Of a DNA stretch of 35,369 nt, positions 8,172-16,293 are shown one piece after another; the first letter of the stretch is position 1; each line of letters begins with the position of its first letter. A program made the position numbers and the translations under genes. This DNA comes from JBEHYA01 sp048498415 (GTDB lineage Bacteria; Pseudomonadota; Alphaproteobacteria; UBA9219; RGZA01): NCBI GenBank assembly GCA_048498415.1, contig JBEHYA010000009.1, positions 1 to 35,369 on the forward strand. Direction: 5' to 3'. The notes under the pieces were generated by a model that worked only from the letters and a program-made list of their open reading frames with translations, did not search any database and was not told the origin of the DNA.

Positions 8172-9476
8172 ATGAAGATTGTGATGCTTGGCACAGGCTA
8201 TGTGGGCCTGGTCTCCGGCGCGTGTTTTGCCGAATTCGGCACAGAAACCGTATGCGTGGATAAAGACGAAGCCAAGATCGAGCGCCTGCAGGCCGGCGAA
8301 ATTCCCATTTACGAACCCGGGCTGGACGAGTTGGTGCGAAACGGTATGGACCGTTCGGCCCTGCACTTCACCACCAATTTAGAAGAAGCGATGAAGGATG
8401 CCGATGCCGTATTCATTGCCGTGGGCACGCCCAGCCGCCGCGGCGACGGCCATGCGGATTTAAGTTACGTGTACGACGCCGCGCGCGAGATTGCGAAGCA
8501 TCTCACGCGCTATACCGTCATCGTCACCAAATCCACCGTGCCGGTCGGTACCGGCCGGGAAGTCGCGCGCATCATCAAAGAGGCAAACCCTTCGGCCACG
8601 TTCGATATGGTTTCCAACCCCGAATTTTTGCGCGAAGGTTCAGCAATCAACGATTTCATGCGGCCCGACCGCGTGGTGATCGGCGCGGAAACGGAAGCTT
8701 CGCAGAATGTGATGCGCAGCCTTTATCGCCCGCTCTCGCTGCTTGAAACACCGATTGTGTTTTCGACCCTTGAGACGGCGGAAATGGCCAAATACGCATC
8801 CAACGCGTTTCTTGCGACCAAAATCACCTTCATCAACGAAATTGCGGATTTGTGCGAGAAAACCGGCGCCAATGTGCAGGACGTAGCCAAAGCCATCGGC
8901 CTTGATGGCCGCATCGGGCGCAAATTTCTGCATGCCGGCCCCGGCTTTGGCGGCTCGTGTTTTCCCAAAGACACACTTGCCCTCATGCGCATCGGGCAGG
9001 ATAACGGCAGCCCGCTGAAAATCGTGGAAGCGGTCGTGAATGTGAACGATGCACGCAAAAAGAAAATGGCGGATAAAGTCATTGAAGCCTGCGGCGGCAG
9101 CGTGAAGGGTTTGCAGCTGGCCATTCTTGGCCTCACCTTCAAACCGAATACCGATGATATGCGCGATGCGCCAAGCTTGGAGATTGTGCCGGCCCTGCAA
9201 AAAGCCGGCGCCACTATCCGCGCCTTCGACCCAGCCGGGCGCAAGGAAGCGGAGAAGTTGTTGCAAAATGTAACCTGGTGCACGAGTGCGCGCGATTGCA
9301 TGCAGGGCGCCGATGCGGCGGTGATCATCACCGAATGGAACGAATTCCGCGCGCTTGATCCCGCCAAGATGGCGGCCACCTTAAAGAAGAAGCTGCTGGT
9401 GGATCTCCGCAATATCTATAAGCCGCAGGAAATGCGGGATGCCGGCCTCACCTATATCTCCGTGGGGCGGCGCTGA
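8172..9476 (+). CDS. ugd: UDP-glucose 6-dehydrogenase
   Basis: A 434-residue UDP-glucose/GDP-mannose dehydrogenase family protein. It has the N-terminal NAD motif GTGYVG, the family segment TKSTVPVGTG, the central helical domain and the catalytic cysteine C263 in GFGGSCFPKD. The C-terminal UDP-binding domain includes LGLTFKPNTDDMRDAPS. It would oxidise UDP-glucose to UDP-glucuronate in the cytosol with two NAD, giving a donor for acidic capsule or LPS sugars; the length and motifs match the TuaD/Ugd type well. The stop codon TGA overlaps the ATG of the following gene (TGATG), so translation of the pair is coupled. Confidence 0.96.
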   Translation: MKIVMLGTGYVGLVSGACFAEFGTETVCVDKDEAKIERLQAGEIPIYEPGLDELVRNGMDRSALHFTTNLEEAMKDADAVFIAVGTPSRRGDGHADLSYVYDAAREIAKHLTRYTVIVTKSTVPVGTGREVARIIKEANPSATFDMVSNPEFLREGSAINDFMRPDRVVIGAETEASQNVMRSLYRPLSLLETPIVFSTLETAEMAKYASNAFLATKITFINEIADLCEKTGANVQDVAKAIGLDGRIGRKFLHAGPGFGGSCFPKDTLALMRIGQDNGSPLKIVEAVVNVNDARKKKMADKVIEACGGSVKGLQLAILGLTFKPNTDDMRDAPSLEIVPALQKAGATIRAFDPAGRKEAEKLLQNVTWCTSARDCMQGADAAVIITEWNEFRALDPAKMAATLKKKLLVDLRNIYKPQEMRDAGLTYISVGRR

Positions 9477-10240
9477 TGGCTAAACGCGTCACATTTCTGG
9501 GCCTTTCCTTCCATGCCGGCGCCAGGCTTGCCGATATCATGGCGTTGCTGGGCAACAAGGAAGCGGCGCATCTGGTCACGTTTGTTGGCCCCGACAGCTG
9601 GGCCCGCATCAAGCGTGACCCGGATTACGCCCAGCAGTTGGCACAGATGGATCTGGTGATCTCGAACAGCGATCTGGTCAATTACGCCTCCAAAAAAATC
9701 GCCGGTCGCCCCCTGCCGCCGGTGCGCCTGGAGATGATCGAAGCCGACGATTTTTACATGACGCTGGTGCAGCAGAAATATACGGTTGCCCTTATCAGCG
9801 CGGCGCTGCGCGAAGACGAAAACGCGCGCGAATGTTTGCACGAGCGTTATCCGGCGCTGCGCGTCAAATATACCGCCGGTGGCAAGATGGATATCGAGCA
9901 GAAAATCTCGACCATCATCGAACATTCCATTGATGTCGTGCTGGTGGATTTTCAGGCCGGGCTCGGCGAAGCGTTTCTGCTGGCTTTAAAACGCGCCAAT
10001 TATAAAGGCCTTGCCATTATGTATGATGGTTTGTTCGCATCCTACGCGAACCCCAGTGCGCTGGCCGGCTGGGCGGAGCGCTGGTATGCACGCCCGCTTT
10101 ACCAGTTCGTGCACATGCCGGGCCTGAGCAAGCAGAAATATTTCAAGGATTATCCCGCTTTCATCCGCACCGCCTTTCAGGCGTGGCAAAAGCGCAAGAA
10201 AGCGCCGGCGCCAGCGGCTAAACCACCTGCTAAAAAATAA
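9476..10240 (+). CDS. Divergent WecG/TagA/CpsF-type (GT26-like) protein
   Basis: A 254-residue protein coupled to ugd. The second half resembles the WecG/TagA/CpsF glycosyltransferase family: a DVVLVDFQAGLGEAF strand-loop in the place of the usual V-G-x-G-x-P-x-Q-E motif, then GWAERWYARPLYQFVHMPG and a YFKDYPAFI end close to the typical family C-terminus. The P-K-Q-E element of active members is missing, so either the donor site has changed or the protein is not catalytic. The last 18 residues are lysine/proline/alanine rich. In context a glycan role, such as transfer of an aminosugar or uronate to a lipid carrier, is reasonable. It ends immediately before the convergent OtsB-like gene. Confidence 0.45.
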   Translation: MAKRVTFLGLSFHAGARLADIMALLGNKEAAHLVTFVGPDSWARIKRDPDYAQQLAQMDLVISNSDLVNYASKKIAGRPLPPVRLEMIEADDFYMTLVQQKYTVALISAALREDENARECLHERYPALRVKYTAGGKMDIEQKISTIIEHSIDVVLVDFQAGLGEAFLLALKRANYKGLAIMYDGLFASYANPSALAGWAERWYARPLYQFVHMPGLSKQKYFKDYPAFIRTAFQAWQKRKKAPAPAAKPPAKK

Positions 10241-10912
10241 TTATTCGCGCGTCAGCGTATCCGCATTCGCAATCACCCACTCCTGCCATTCCGCCCAGTC
10301 GCGGAAGCGGTAATAGGCGGCGGTTTTACCGCGTCCAATGCGGGCGCTGATGCCGCCCATCTCGTTCACGGCGCGAAAGCCGCTTTCATCACGCATGCCT
10401 TCCCCCATGAACACAGGAATACGCCCGGCGAACATTGGCGTTTGCATCAGATCACGCACTTCATCGCCGCGGCTGGGTTCTGCAAAGCTGATCGCGCAGC
10501 GCAGGGGGCCGTTGATCACCTGAAAACCATCCAGCCCTTTCATGAAACGTGCAACGGCCTGTTGCACAATTCCCTGAAGATGCGGCGCGTGACGGTAGTG
10601 AATGGTGGCCGATGCCTTACGGTGTTCGATAAGAAGTGCGGGGAAACGCGCCTGCAATTCAAGCAGACTGCCGATCAGCAGGGCCATATCGGAAGGCCGT
10701 TGTTCGCCCGTGCCGCCCAGATACGCCAGCGCACCGCCGAGCTGCATGGAAAGCCTGGCGAGCGCGGAAAGCGCCGGTTGCATCAGGCCGGGCATTTCTT
10801 CGACATCAATGATAAGCGCATGATGCGGGGTGAGTTGCGGATAAATCGCGTGGGCGGGGTGCAGGCCGAGCGACTGGCAGAGGGGTTGGTTGAGCGATTG
10901 ATTCAGCGTCAT
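10241..10912 (-). CDS. OtsB-like HAD protein with degraded catalytic motifs
   Basis: Resembles trehalose-6-phosphate phosphatase (HAD superfamily). With ATG 10912 the protein has 223 residues; a GAGG ribosome-binding site 8 bases upstream supports this over the longer frame from 11029, which has none. HAD motif I should read DxDGT but is IIDVEEMPG (D36 kept, second Asp replaced by Glu, GT lost). The lysine before motif IV is SRGDEV instead of an x-KG form. Motif IV, normally GDDxTDE, is GEGMRDE (about 170-176). The rest of the fold, GFRAVNEMGGISARIG, is well kept. It is therefore probably catalytically impaired or altered, perhaps a binding or regulatory protein. No trehalose synthase gene lies nearby. 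It follows the TetR gene on the same strand. Confidence 0.7.
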   Translation of the reverse strand: MTLNQSLNQPLCQSLGLHPAHAIYPQLTPHHALIIDVEEMPGLMQPALSALARLSMQLGGALAYLGGTGEQRPSDMALLIGSLLELQARFPALLIEHRKASATIHYRHAPHLQGIVQQAVARFMKGLDGFQVINGPLRCAISFAEPSRGDEVRDLMQTPMFAGRIPVFMGEGMRDESGFRAVNEMGGISARIGRGKTAAYYRFRDWAEWQEWVIANADTLTRE

Positions 10913-11056
10913 GGCGAATGCCTCGTCGATAAGAGAGTGCCGGCGAAAATGCGGCGAATCAGACAGAACCTTTCTCTTACCCCAGCGAAGTACCAATAAA
11001 TTCGCTATTGCCAGCGGCCGGCGCCGCATAAAAAGGCTGTAAGGAAAGAGCGCGGG

Positions 11057-11704
11057 CTAGGCGGCGATGCCGGAGAAAAACGCATCCACAAATTGCGGGG
11101 CGGCTTTTTTCATGTCGATGGCTGAGGGATTACGCAGATAATCCTGATACAAACCGGTGAGCATGGCATGGAGAGCGGTTGCCGCAATCTGCGGGCTCAC
11201 GCGTTTGGCCAGCGCGCCGTCTTTTTTCATGCGGGTAAAAACGGTTTTTAAACGCCGGTCAATTTCCGCGCGCATTTTGCGCATGCGTTCCGTATGGCTG
11301 GAGCACGACCCCACCGCCCCGCCGCACTTCATGGTGAGAATGGTATAAACATTGCGCACGCGTTTATCGGTTTGCAGGCGGGTGAGTGCGACGATACAGG
11401 CATTGCGTAGCGCCGCCGCCGGGTCTTTGGCGCTGGCCGCATCTTCGAACAGCGCATCCAGCGGTAACTTCACGCGTTCGTGCATGGCGCGGAAAATATC
11501 GCCCTTATCGGTAAAGTGCCAATAGACGGCGCCGCGCGTCAGATGCGCGGCCTTCGCAATATCATCCAGCGACGTCTCCGCCACGCCGTGTTTTAAAAAC
11601 AGGCGTTCCGCGGCATCCAGCAGCTTGGTGCGGGTTCGTTCTGATTCTTCCTTAGTCCGCCGTGCCACGGCTTCAACCCCATTTTTCAAAAACATAAGCG
11701 GCAT
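11057..11704 (-). CDS. TetR/AcrR-family repressor of the RND pump
   Basis: Has an N-terminal TetR helix-turn-helix, with KLLDAAERLFLKHGVAETSL and the DNA-recognition segment LTRGAVYWHFTDK, closest to the AcrR/TtgR/MtrR group, plus a ligand-binding C-terminal half. The start is uncertain: ATG 11704, ATG 11695 and GTG 11668 are in frame. AcrR proteins usually begin just before the R-R-T-K-E segment, which favours GTG 11668. It is transcribed away from the efflux genes, and an AcrR-like palindrome lies between them. The likely role is repression of the pump, and possibly of itself, until a toxic compound binds. Confidence 0.9.
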   Translation of the reverse strand: MPLMFLKNGVEAVARRTKEESERTRTKLLDAAERLFLKHGVAETSLDDIAKAAHLTRGAVYWHFTDKGDIFRAMHERVKLPLDALFEDAASAKDPAAALRNACIVALTRLQTDKRVRNVYTILTMKCGGAVGSCSSHTERMRKMRAEIDRRLKTVFTRMKKDGALAKRVSPQIAATALHAMLTGLYQDYLRNPSAIDMKKAAPQFVDAFFSGIAA

Positions 11705-11733
11705 GGATTAAGGCTTTATGCGCCTTATTTCAT

Positions 11734-11762
11734 TTGCCAACATACATCTATGTATGTATGTT
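11734..11762 (+). promoter_or_regulatory. Predicted promoter of the RND efflux operon
   Basis: TTGCCA (11734-11739) and TATGTT (11757-11762) stand 17 bp apart, giving an expected transcript start near 11769 and a leader of about 50 bases before the adaptor ATG. The AcrR-like operator fills the spacer and -10 box, so repressor and RNA polymerase would compete. Prediction from hexamer match and position only. Confidence 0.5.
11739..11762. promoter_or_regulatory. AcrR-type operator palindrome
   Basis: A 24-bp inverted repeat with perfect 9-bp arms, AACATACAT and ATGTATGTT, around a 6-bp centre. Length, arm sequence and layout closely match the known 24-bp AcrR operator of enteric bacteria (arms of the TACATACAT type). 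It lies between the divergent TetR-family gene and the pump genes and overlaps the predicted pump -10 box. Strong candidate for the binding site of the neighbouring repressor. Confidence 0.8.
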
Positions 11763-11817
11763 GCAACCATCTTTTTTAAAGCTCCCCCCGCAACGGATTT
11801 CACTCCAGGATTTTTTC

Positions 11818-13131
11818 ATGTCCTTTCATCCCCGCCCCCCGCTGGTGATCGCCGCCGGCGCCGTTGTTCTCCTCCTCGTCATCTGGCTCATTTTTGGCCA
11901 CGGCAAGCACGATGCGCAGCAGCAAGCAGGTGGCGCGCCGCCCCCGCCCGCCGTCACGGTTGAGAATATCGCGCCGGGCGATCTGCCGCTCACCTACGAA
12001 TATTCCGGCCGCACCGCCGGCAGCCGCGAAGTGGAGATCCGCGCGCGCGTCAGCGGCATTCTGCAAAAACGCACCTATGTGGAAGGCCAGTGGGTGCAGG
12101 AAGGCACCACCCTGTTCCAGATCGACCCCGCCACCTTTGAAGCCGCCTTAAGCCAGGCGCAGGCCAAGATGGTGCAAACCCAGCGCGACTGGAAACGCGC
12201 GCAGGATTTGCTGAAAGAAAAAGCGCTGTCCCCCCGCGAATACGATTCCGCGCAGAACGCGTATGAACAAGCCAAGGCAGAACTGAAGACCGCGCGCATC
12301 AATCTGGATTACACCACCGTGGCCGCGCCCATCAGCGGCTTTACCAGTAAGGAAAGCCTGTCGGAAGGCAGTTTGGTTACCGCCAACACCAGCCTTCTCA
12401 CCCGCCTCACGCAGCTTGACCCGATCTATGTCGATTTCGCGTATCCCGATGCGGAAGCGATTGCGCTGCGCCGTAACATCGCCGCCGGCACGGTTGGCCT
12501 GCCGACCGATGAACATTTGATCGCTGAAATTCACCTGGGCGATGGCCGCGTCTATAACCACGAAGGCACGATTGATTTTACCGATAGCATCATCGATCAG
12601 GAAACCGGCACCGTGCGCGCCCGCGCGGTGGTACCCAACCCCGAAGGCACGATTTTCCCCGGCCAGTTTGTGCGCGTGGTGGTAAAAGGCTTCGTGCAGA
12701 AGAATGCAATTGCCATTCCGGATCAAGCCGTGATGCAGAGCCCGGCGGGCCAGTTTGTTTATATAGTGGGCGCCGATAATAAAGTGGGCATGGCGCCGAT
12801 TACGCTCGGCGAACTTAACGGCACCATGCGCCTGGTGGAAAGTGGCCTTAAGGCCGGCGACCGCGTGATCACCGAAGGCATGATCAAGGTGCATCCGGGC
12901 TCCGATGTCACGATTGACAAGACCGTGGATCAAACCCCGCCGGCGCCGCAACCGCAGGCTGCACCGGCTGCGGATAAAGCGCCTGCCGCTGAAGCGCCGG
13001 CAGTCACCGATAAGCCAGCGAGCGATACGCCCGCCGCTGTCGCCCCCGCCAAGCCGGAAACGGAAGAAAAAGCTGCCCCGGCGGAACCCGCCCCCGCCCA
13101 ACTTGAAGATAAAGACGGCAAGAAGGAATAA
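11818..13131 (+). CDS. RND efflux periplasmic adaptor (AcrA/MexA type)
   Basis: A 437-residue membrane-fusion protein. I start it at ATG 11818, with AGGA seven bases upstream; the longer frame from 11734 would begin inside the operator. An N-terminal membrane anchor (about residues 8-24) has no lipobox cysteine. Next come a lipoyl-type segment, REVEIRARVSGILQKRTYVEGQWVQ, an alpha-helical hairpin, and the barrel and membrane-proximal domains (VVPNPEGTIFPGQFVRVVV). The last 65 or so residues are alanine/proline/lysine/glutamate rich, an unusual tail probably lying free in the periplasm. It bridges the inner-membrane pump to the outer-membrane factor. The next gene starts 6 bp downstream. Confidence 0.95.
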   Translation: MSFHPRPPLVIAAGAVVLLLVIWLIFGHGKHDAQQQAGGAPPPPAVTVENIAPGDLPLTYEYSGRTAGSREVEIRARVSGILQKRTYVEGQWVQEGTTLFQIDPATFEAALSQAQAKMVQTQRDWKRAQDLLKEKALSPREYDSAQNAYEQAKAELKTARINLDYTTVAAPISGFTSKESLSEGSLVTANTSLLTRLTQLDPIYVDFAYPDAEAIALRRNIAAGTVGLPTDEHLIAEIHLGDGRVYNHEGTIDFTDSIIDQETGTVRARAVVPNPEGTIFPGQFVRVVVKGFVQKNAIAIPDQAVMQSPAGQFVYIVGADNKVGMAPITLGELNGTMRLVESGLKAGDRVITEGMIKVHPGSDVTIDKTVDQTPPAPQPQAAPAADKAPAAEAPAVTDKPASDTPAAVAPAKPETEEKAAPAEPAPAQLEDKDGKKE

Positions 13132-13137
13132 CGCCTA

Positions 13138-16100
13138 ATGTTCTCGCGCTTCTTTATTGAACGTCCGGTTTTTGCCAGCGTGATCTCTATTATTATTGTG
13201 CTGGCGGGTTTAGCCGGCATGATGAACCTGCCCATCGCGCAATACCCGGAAATTATTCCGCCCGATGTGGTGGTGACCGCCAATTACCCCGGCGCCTCCG
13301 CCGAAGTCATCGCCAGCACGGTGGCTGCGCCGCTGGAACAGCAAATCAACGGCGTGCGCAATATGACCTATATGCGCTCGACCAGTTCGAATGCGGGCTC
13401 GCTTAATCTCACCATCACTTTCGAAATCGGCACCGATCCTGATCAGGCGGCGATTGACGTGAACAACCGCGTACAGGCCGCGCTGCCGCGTTTGCCGGAA
13501 GATGTGCGCCGTCTGGGCGTCACGGTGAACAAACGCTCCGCCTCCATTTTGCAGGTAGTCACGTTATTTTCGCCCAACGGCCGCTATGATCCCATCTTTA
13601 TCAGCAACTACGCGCTTCTTAATATTATGGATGACATCAAGCGCCTGCCCGGCGTGGGTGAAGCCACCCTGTTCGGCGCCAAAGATTATTCCATGCGCAT
13701 CTGGCTGCGCCCCGACAAGCTGGCGCAGTATCATTTAACGCCGGCCGATGTCGCCGCTGCTATCCGTGAACAGAATTCGCAGTTCGCCGCCGGCCAGTTC
13801 GGCCAGGAGCCGATGGTGAACCCGCAGTCGTTCACCTATACCGTGACCACGCAGGGCCAGCTCGCCGACCCCGCCCAGTTCGGCAATATTATTCTCCGTT
13901 CGGACTCGCAAAGCGCCACGCTGCGCCTCAAAGACGTCGCGCGCATTGAGCTTGGCGCCGTGGATTATGGTTTTGCCGCCAAAACCAACGGCAAGCCGGC
14001 GGTTGTTATCGGTATCTTCCTGCAGCCCGGCGCCAACGCGCTGGCGACCACCGATCTGGTCGCCAAGAAGATGGAAGAGCTTTCCAAGCGCTTCCCCGAT
14101 GGCGTCTCGTATTCCCTTCCCTTCAACACCACGCGCTTCGTGAAGATCGCCATCGAGGAAGTGGTCAAAACCTTCCTTGAAGCGATTGTGCTGGTTGTGC
14201 TGGTGGTTTTCATCTTCCTGCAGAATGCGCGCGCCACGCTTATTCCCCTGCTCGCCGTGCCGGTCTCCTTGATCGGCACCTTTGCCGGTATGTATCTGCT
14301 GGGTTTCTCCATCAACCTGCTCACACTCTTCGGTATGGTGCTGGCCATCGGCATTGTGGTGGACGATGCCATTGTCGTGCTCGAAAACGTGGAACGTTTG
14401 ATGAGTACGGAAAAACTTTCCCCGAAGGAAGCCGCGATCAAGGCGATGGAAGAAGTGACCGGCCCCATCATCGCCATTGTGCTTGTGCTCTGCGCCGTGT
14501 TCGTGCCCGTGGGCTTTATGGGCGGGTTGACGGGTGAAATGTACCGCCAGTTTGCTGTTACCATCGCCATTTCGGTGGTGATCTCCGGCTTCGTTGCGCT
14601 CACATTAAGCCCCGCCCTCTGCGCGGTGCTATTAAAGCCGCATGAAAACAAAACGGGCAAATTTTTCAGCTGGTTCAACCGAACCTTTGTCAAAGTTACC
14701 GAAAAATACACAGCGGGCGCGAGTTTCCTTGTGCATCATGTAGGGGTTGGGGCGATCTGCTTCCTCCTGTTAATCGGCGCTACGGCTTTAGTATTCATGC
14801 GCATTCCGCCCTCCCTGGTGCCGGAAGAAGATCAAGGCTACATTTTCTCGGCGCAGTTCCTGCTGCCTGGCGCCTCGCTCACGCGCACAGAAAAAGTTGT
14901 CGATACCCTCGCCGATTACATGGCCAAGCAGCCGGAAGTGGAAGGCATGGTCACGTTTGCGGGCTTTGACCTGCTCAGCGGTTCGCTCCGCCCCAATACC
15001 GGCGCCGCGTTCTTCACGTTTAAACCGTGGGATGAACGGTCGGGCGAAGCGCATACTTCCAAAGCCATGGTGGGCCGCGCCTTCGGCGCCAATGGCCTCA
15101 CCAAAGATGGTTTCATTCTCGCTTTCAACCCGCCGCCCATTACCGGCATCAGCCTGACCGGTGGTTTTGAAGGGTACTTACAAAGCCGCAGCGGCGGCAG
15201 CATCAAAGACGTAGCCGATGCCGCGGCCAAAGTGGTGGCGGAAGCCGCCAAGCATCCGGAACTCGCCAATGTGCAGACCACCGTCTCCGCCAACGTGCCG
15301 CAATATTATGTGGAGCTGGATCGCGCCAAGGCCAAAGCTTTGGGCGTGCCGGTTACTTCCGTGTTCGCTGCCATGCAAAGCACCTTCGGCAGCTATTACG
15401 TGAACGATTTTACGCTTTATGGCCGCACTTTCCGTGTGAGCCTGCAATCGGAAGCCGAATTCCGCGAAAAGCCGGAAGATTTGCGCCAGGTGTTTGTGCG
15501 TTCGGATGACGGCAAGATGATCCCGCTCGATACGCTGCTCAGCTTCAAGCGCGTGATCGGCCCGGATCTGGTCGACCGCTTCAACGTGTTCCCCTCCGCC
15601 AAGCTCATGGGTGGGCCGGCGCCCGGCTATTCATCGGGTCAGGCGATCAAGGCGATGGAAGATATCGTCGCCAAAATCCTGCCGCCTGATTATTCGCTGG
15701 ACTGGACGGGCTCCGCCTACCAGGAAAAGCGCGCGAACGGCGCCGGCGGCATGGCGTTCGTATTCGGTATTGTCATGGTCTTCCTGATTTTGGCCGCGCA
15801 GTATGAACGCTGGACGATGCCGCTGGCCGTTATCACCGCCGTGCCGTTTGCCGTGTTCGGCGCCGCCATGGCGACATGGATCTTTGGCCAGAGCAACGAC
15901 GTGTATTTCCAGGTGGGCCTTCTCACCCTCATTGGGCTTGGCGCCAAAAACGCCATTCTGATCGTGGAATTCGCCATTCTCAAAGTGCAGGAAGGCAAAT
16001 CATTCGCCGATGCCGCGCTCGAAGGCGCGCGCCTTCGCTTCCGCCCCATCGTCATGACGTCGCTGGCCTTCGTGCTGGGCTGCGTGCCGCTGGTAATTAG

Positions 16101-16293
16101 CGAAGGCGCCGGCGCCGGCTCGCGCCATGCGGTCGGCACCGGCGTGATCGGCGGCATGATTGCCGCCACTGCAATCGCCACCTTCTTCGTGCCGATGTTC
16201 TTCTTCCTCATCTCCAAGATCGGCTACCGCAAGCACATGCCGACCGACCATCATCCGCATCACCACCAGACCCACGATTATCCCAATGAATAA
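13138..16293 (+). CDS. RND multidrug efflux transporter (AcrB/MexB type)
   Basis: A 1051-residue HAE1-family pump, the usual length for AcrB relatives. The N-terminus FFIERPVFASVISIIIVLAG is the first membrane helix. The proton-relay aspartates are present in GIVVDDAIVVLENVER, and the essential lysine in GLGAKNAILIVEFA. Two large periplasmic loops carry the porter and docking domains. It would export amphiphilic drugs, bile-type compounds or solvents using the proton gradient. The final residues are histidine rich (HHPHHHQTH), which is not general in the family. The stop overlaps the start of the outer-membrane factor gene by 8 bp. Confidence 0.97.
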   Translation: MFSRFFIERPVFASVISIIIVLAGLAGMMNLPIAQYPEIIPPDVVVTANYPGASAEVIASTVAAPLEQQINGVRNMTYMRSTSSNAGSLNLTITFEIGTDPDQAAIDVNNRVQAALPRLPEDVRRLGVTVNKRSASILQVVTLFSPNGRYDPIFISNYALLNIMDDIKRLPGVGEATLFGAKDYSMRIWLRPDKLAQYHLTPADVAAAIREQNSQFAAGQFGQEPMVNPQSFTYTVTTQGQLADPAQFGNIILRSDSQSATLRLKDVARIELGAVDYGFAAKTNGKPAVVIGIFLQPGANALATTDLVAKKMEELSKRFPDGVSYSLPFNTTRFVKIAIEEVVKTFLEAIVLVVLVVFIFLQNARATLIPLLAVPVSLIGTFAGMYLLGFSINLLTLFGMVLAIGIVVDDAIVVLENVERLMSTEKLSPKEAAIKAMEEVTGPIIAIVLVLCAVFVPVGFMGGLTGEMYRQFAVTIAISVVISGFVALTLSPALCAVLLKPHENKTGKFFSWFNRTFVKVTEKYTAGASFLVHHVGVGAICFLLLIGATALVFMRIPPSLVPEEDQGYIFSAQFLLPGASLTRTEKVVDTLADYMAKQPEVEGMVTFAGFDLLSGSLRPNTGAAFFTFKPWDERSGEAHTSKAMVGRAFGANGLTKDGFILAFNPPPITGISLTGGFEGYLQSRSGGSIKDVADAAAKVVAEAAKHPELANVQTTVSANVPQYYVELDRAKAKALGVPVTSVFAAMQSTFGSYYVNDFTLYGRTFRVSLQSEAEFREKPEDLRQVFVRSDDGKMIPLDTLLSFKRVIGPDLVDRFNVFPSAKLMGGPAPGYSSGQAIKAMEDIVAKILPPDYSLDWTGSAYQEKRANGAGGMAFVFGIVMVFLILAAQYERWTMPLAVITAVPFAVFGAAMATWIFGQSNDVYFQVGLLTLIGLGAKNAILIVEFAILKVQEGKSFADAALEGARLRFRPIVMTSLAFVLGCVPLVISEGAGAGSRHAVGTGVIGGMIAATAIATFFVPMFFFLISKIGYRKHMPTDHHPHHHQTHDYPNE

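Noticed and set aside
10913..11029. N-terminal extension of the OtsB-like gene to ATG 11029
   Set aside because: No ribosome-binding site there and the extra residues do not fit the family; ATG 10912 has GAGG at good spacing.
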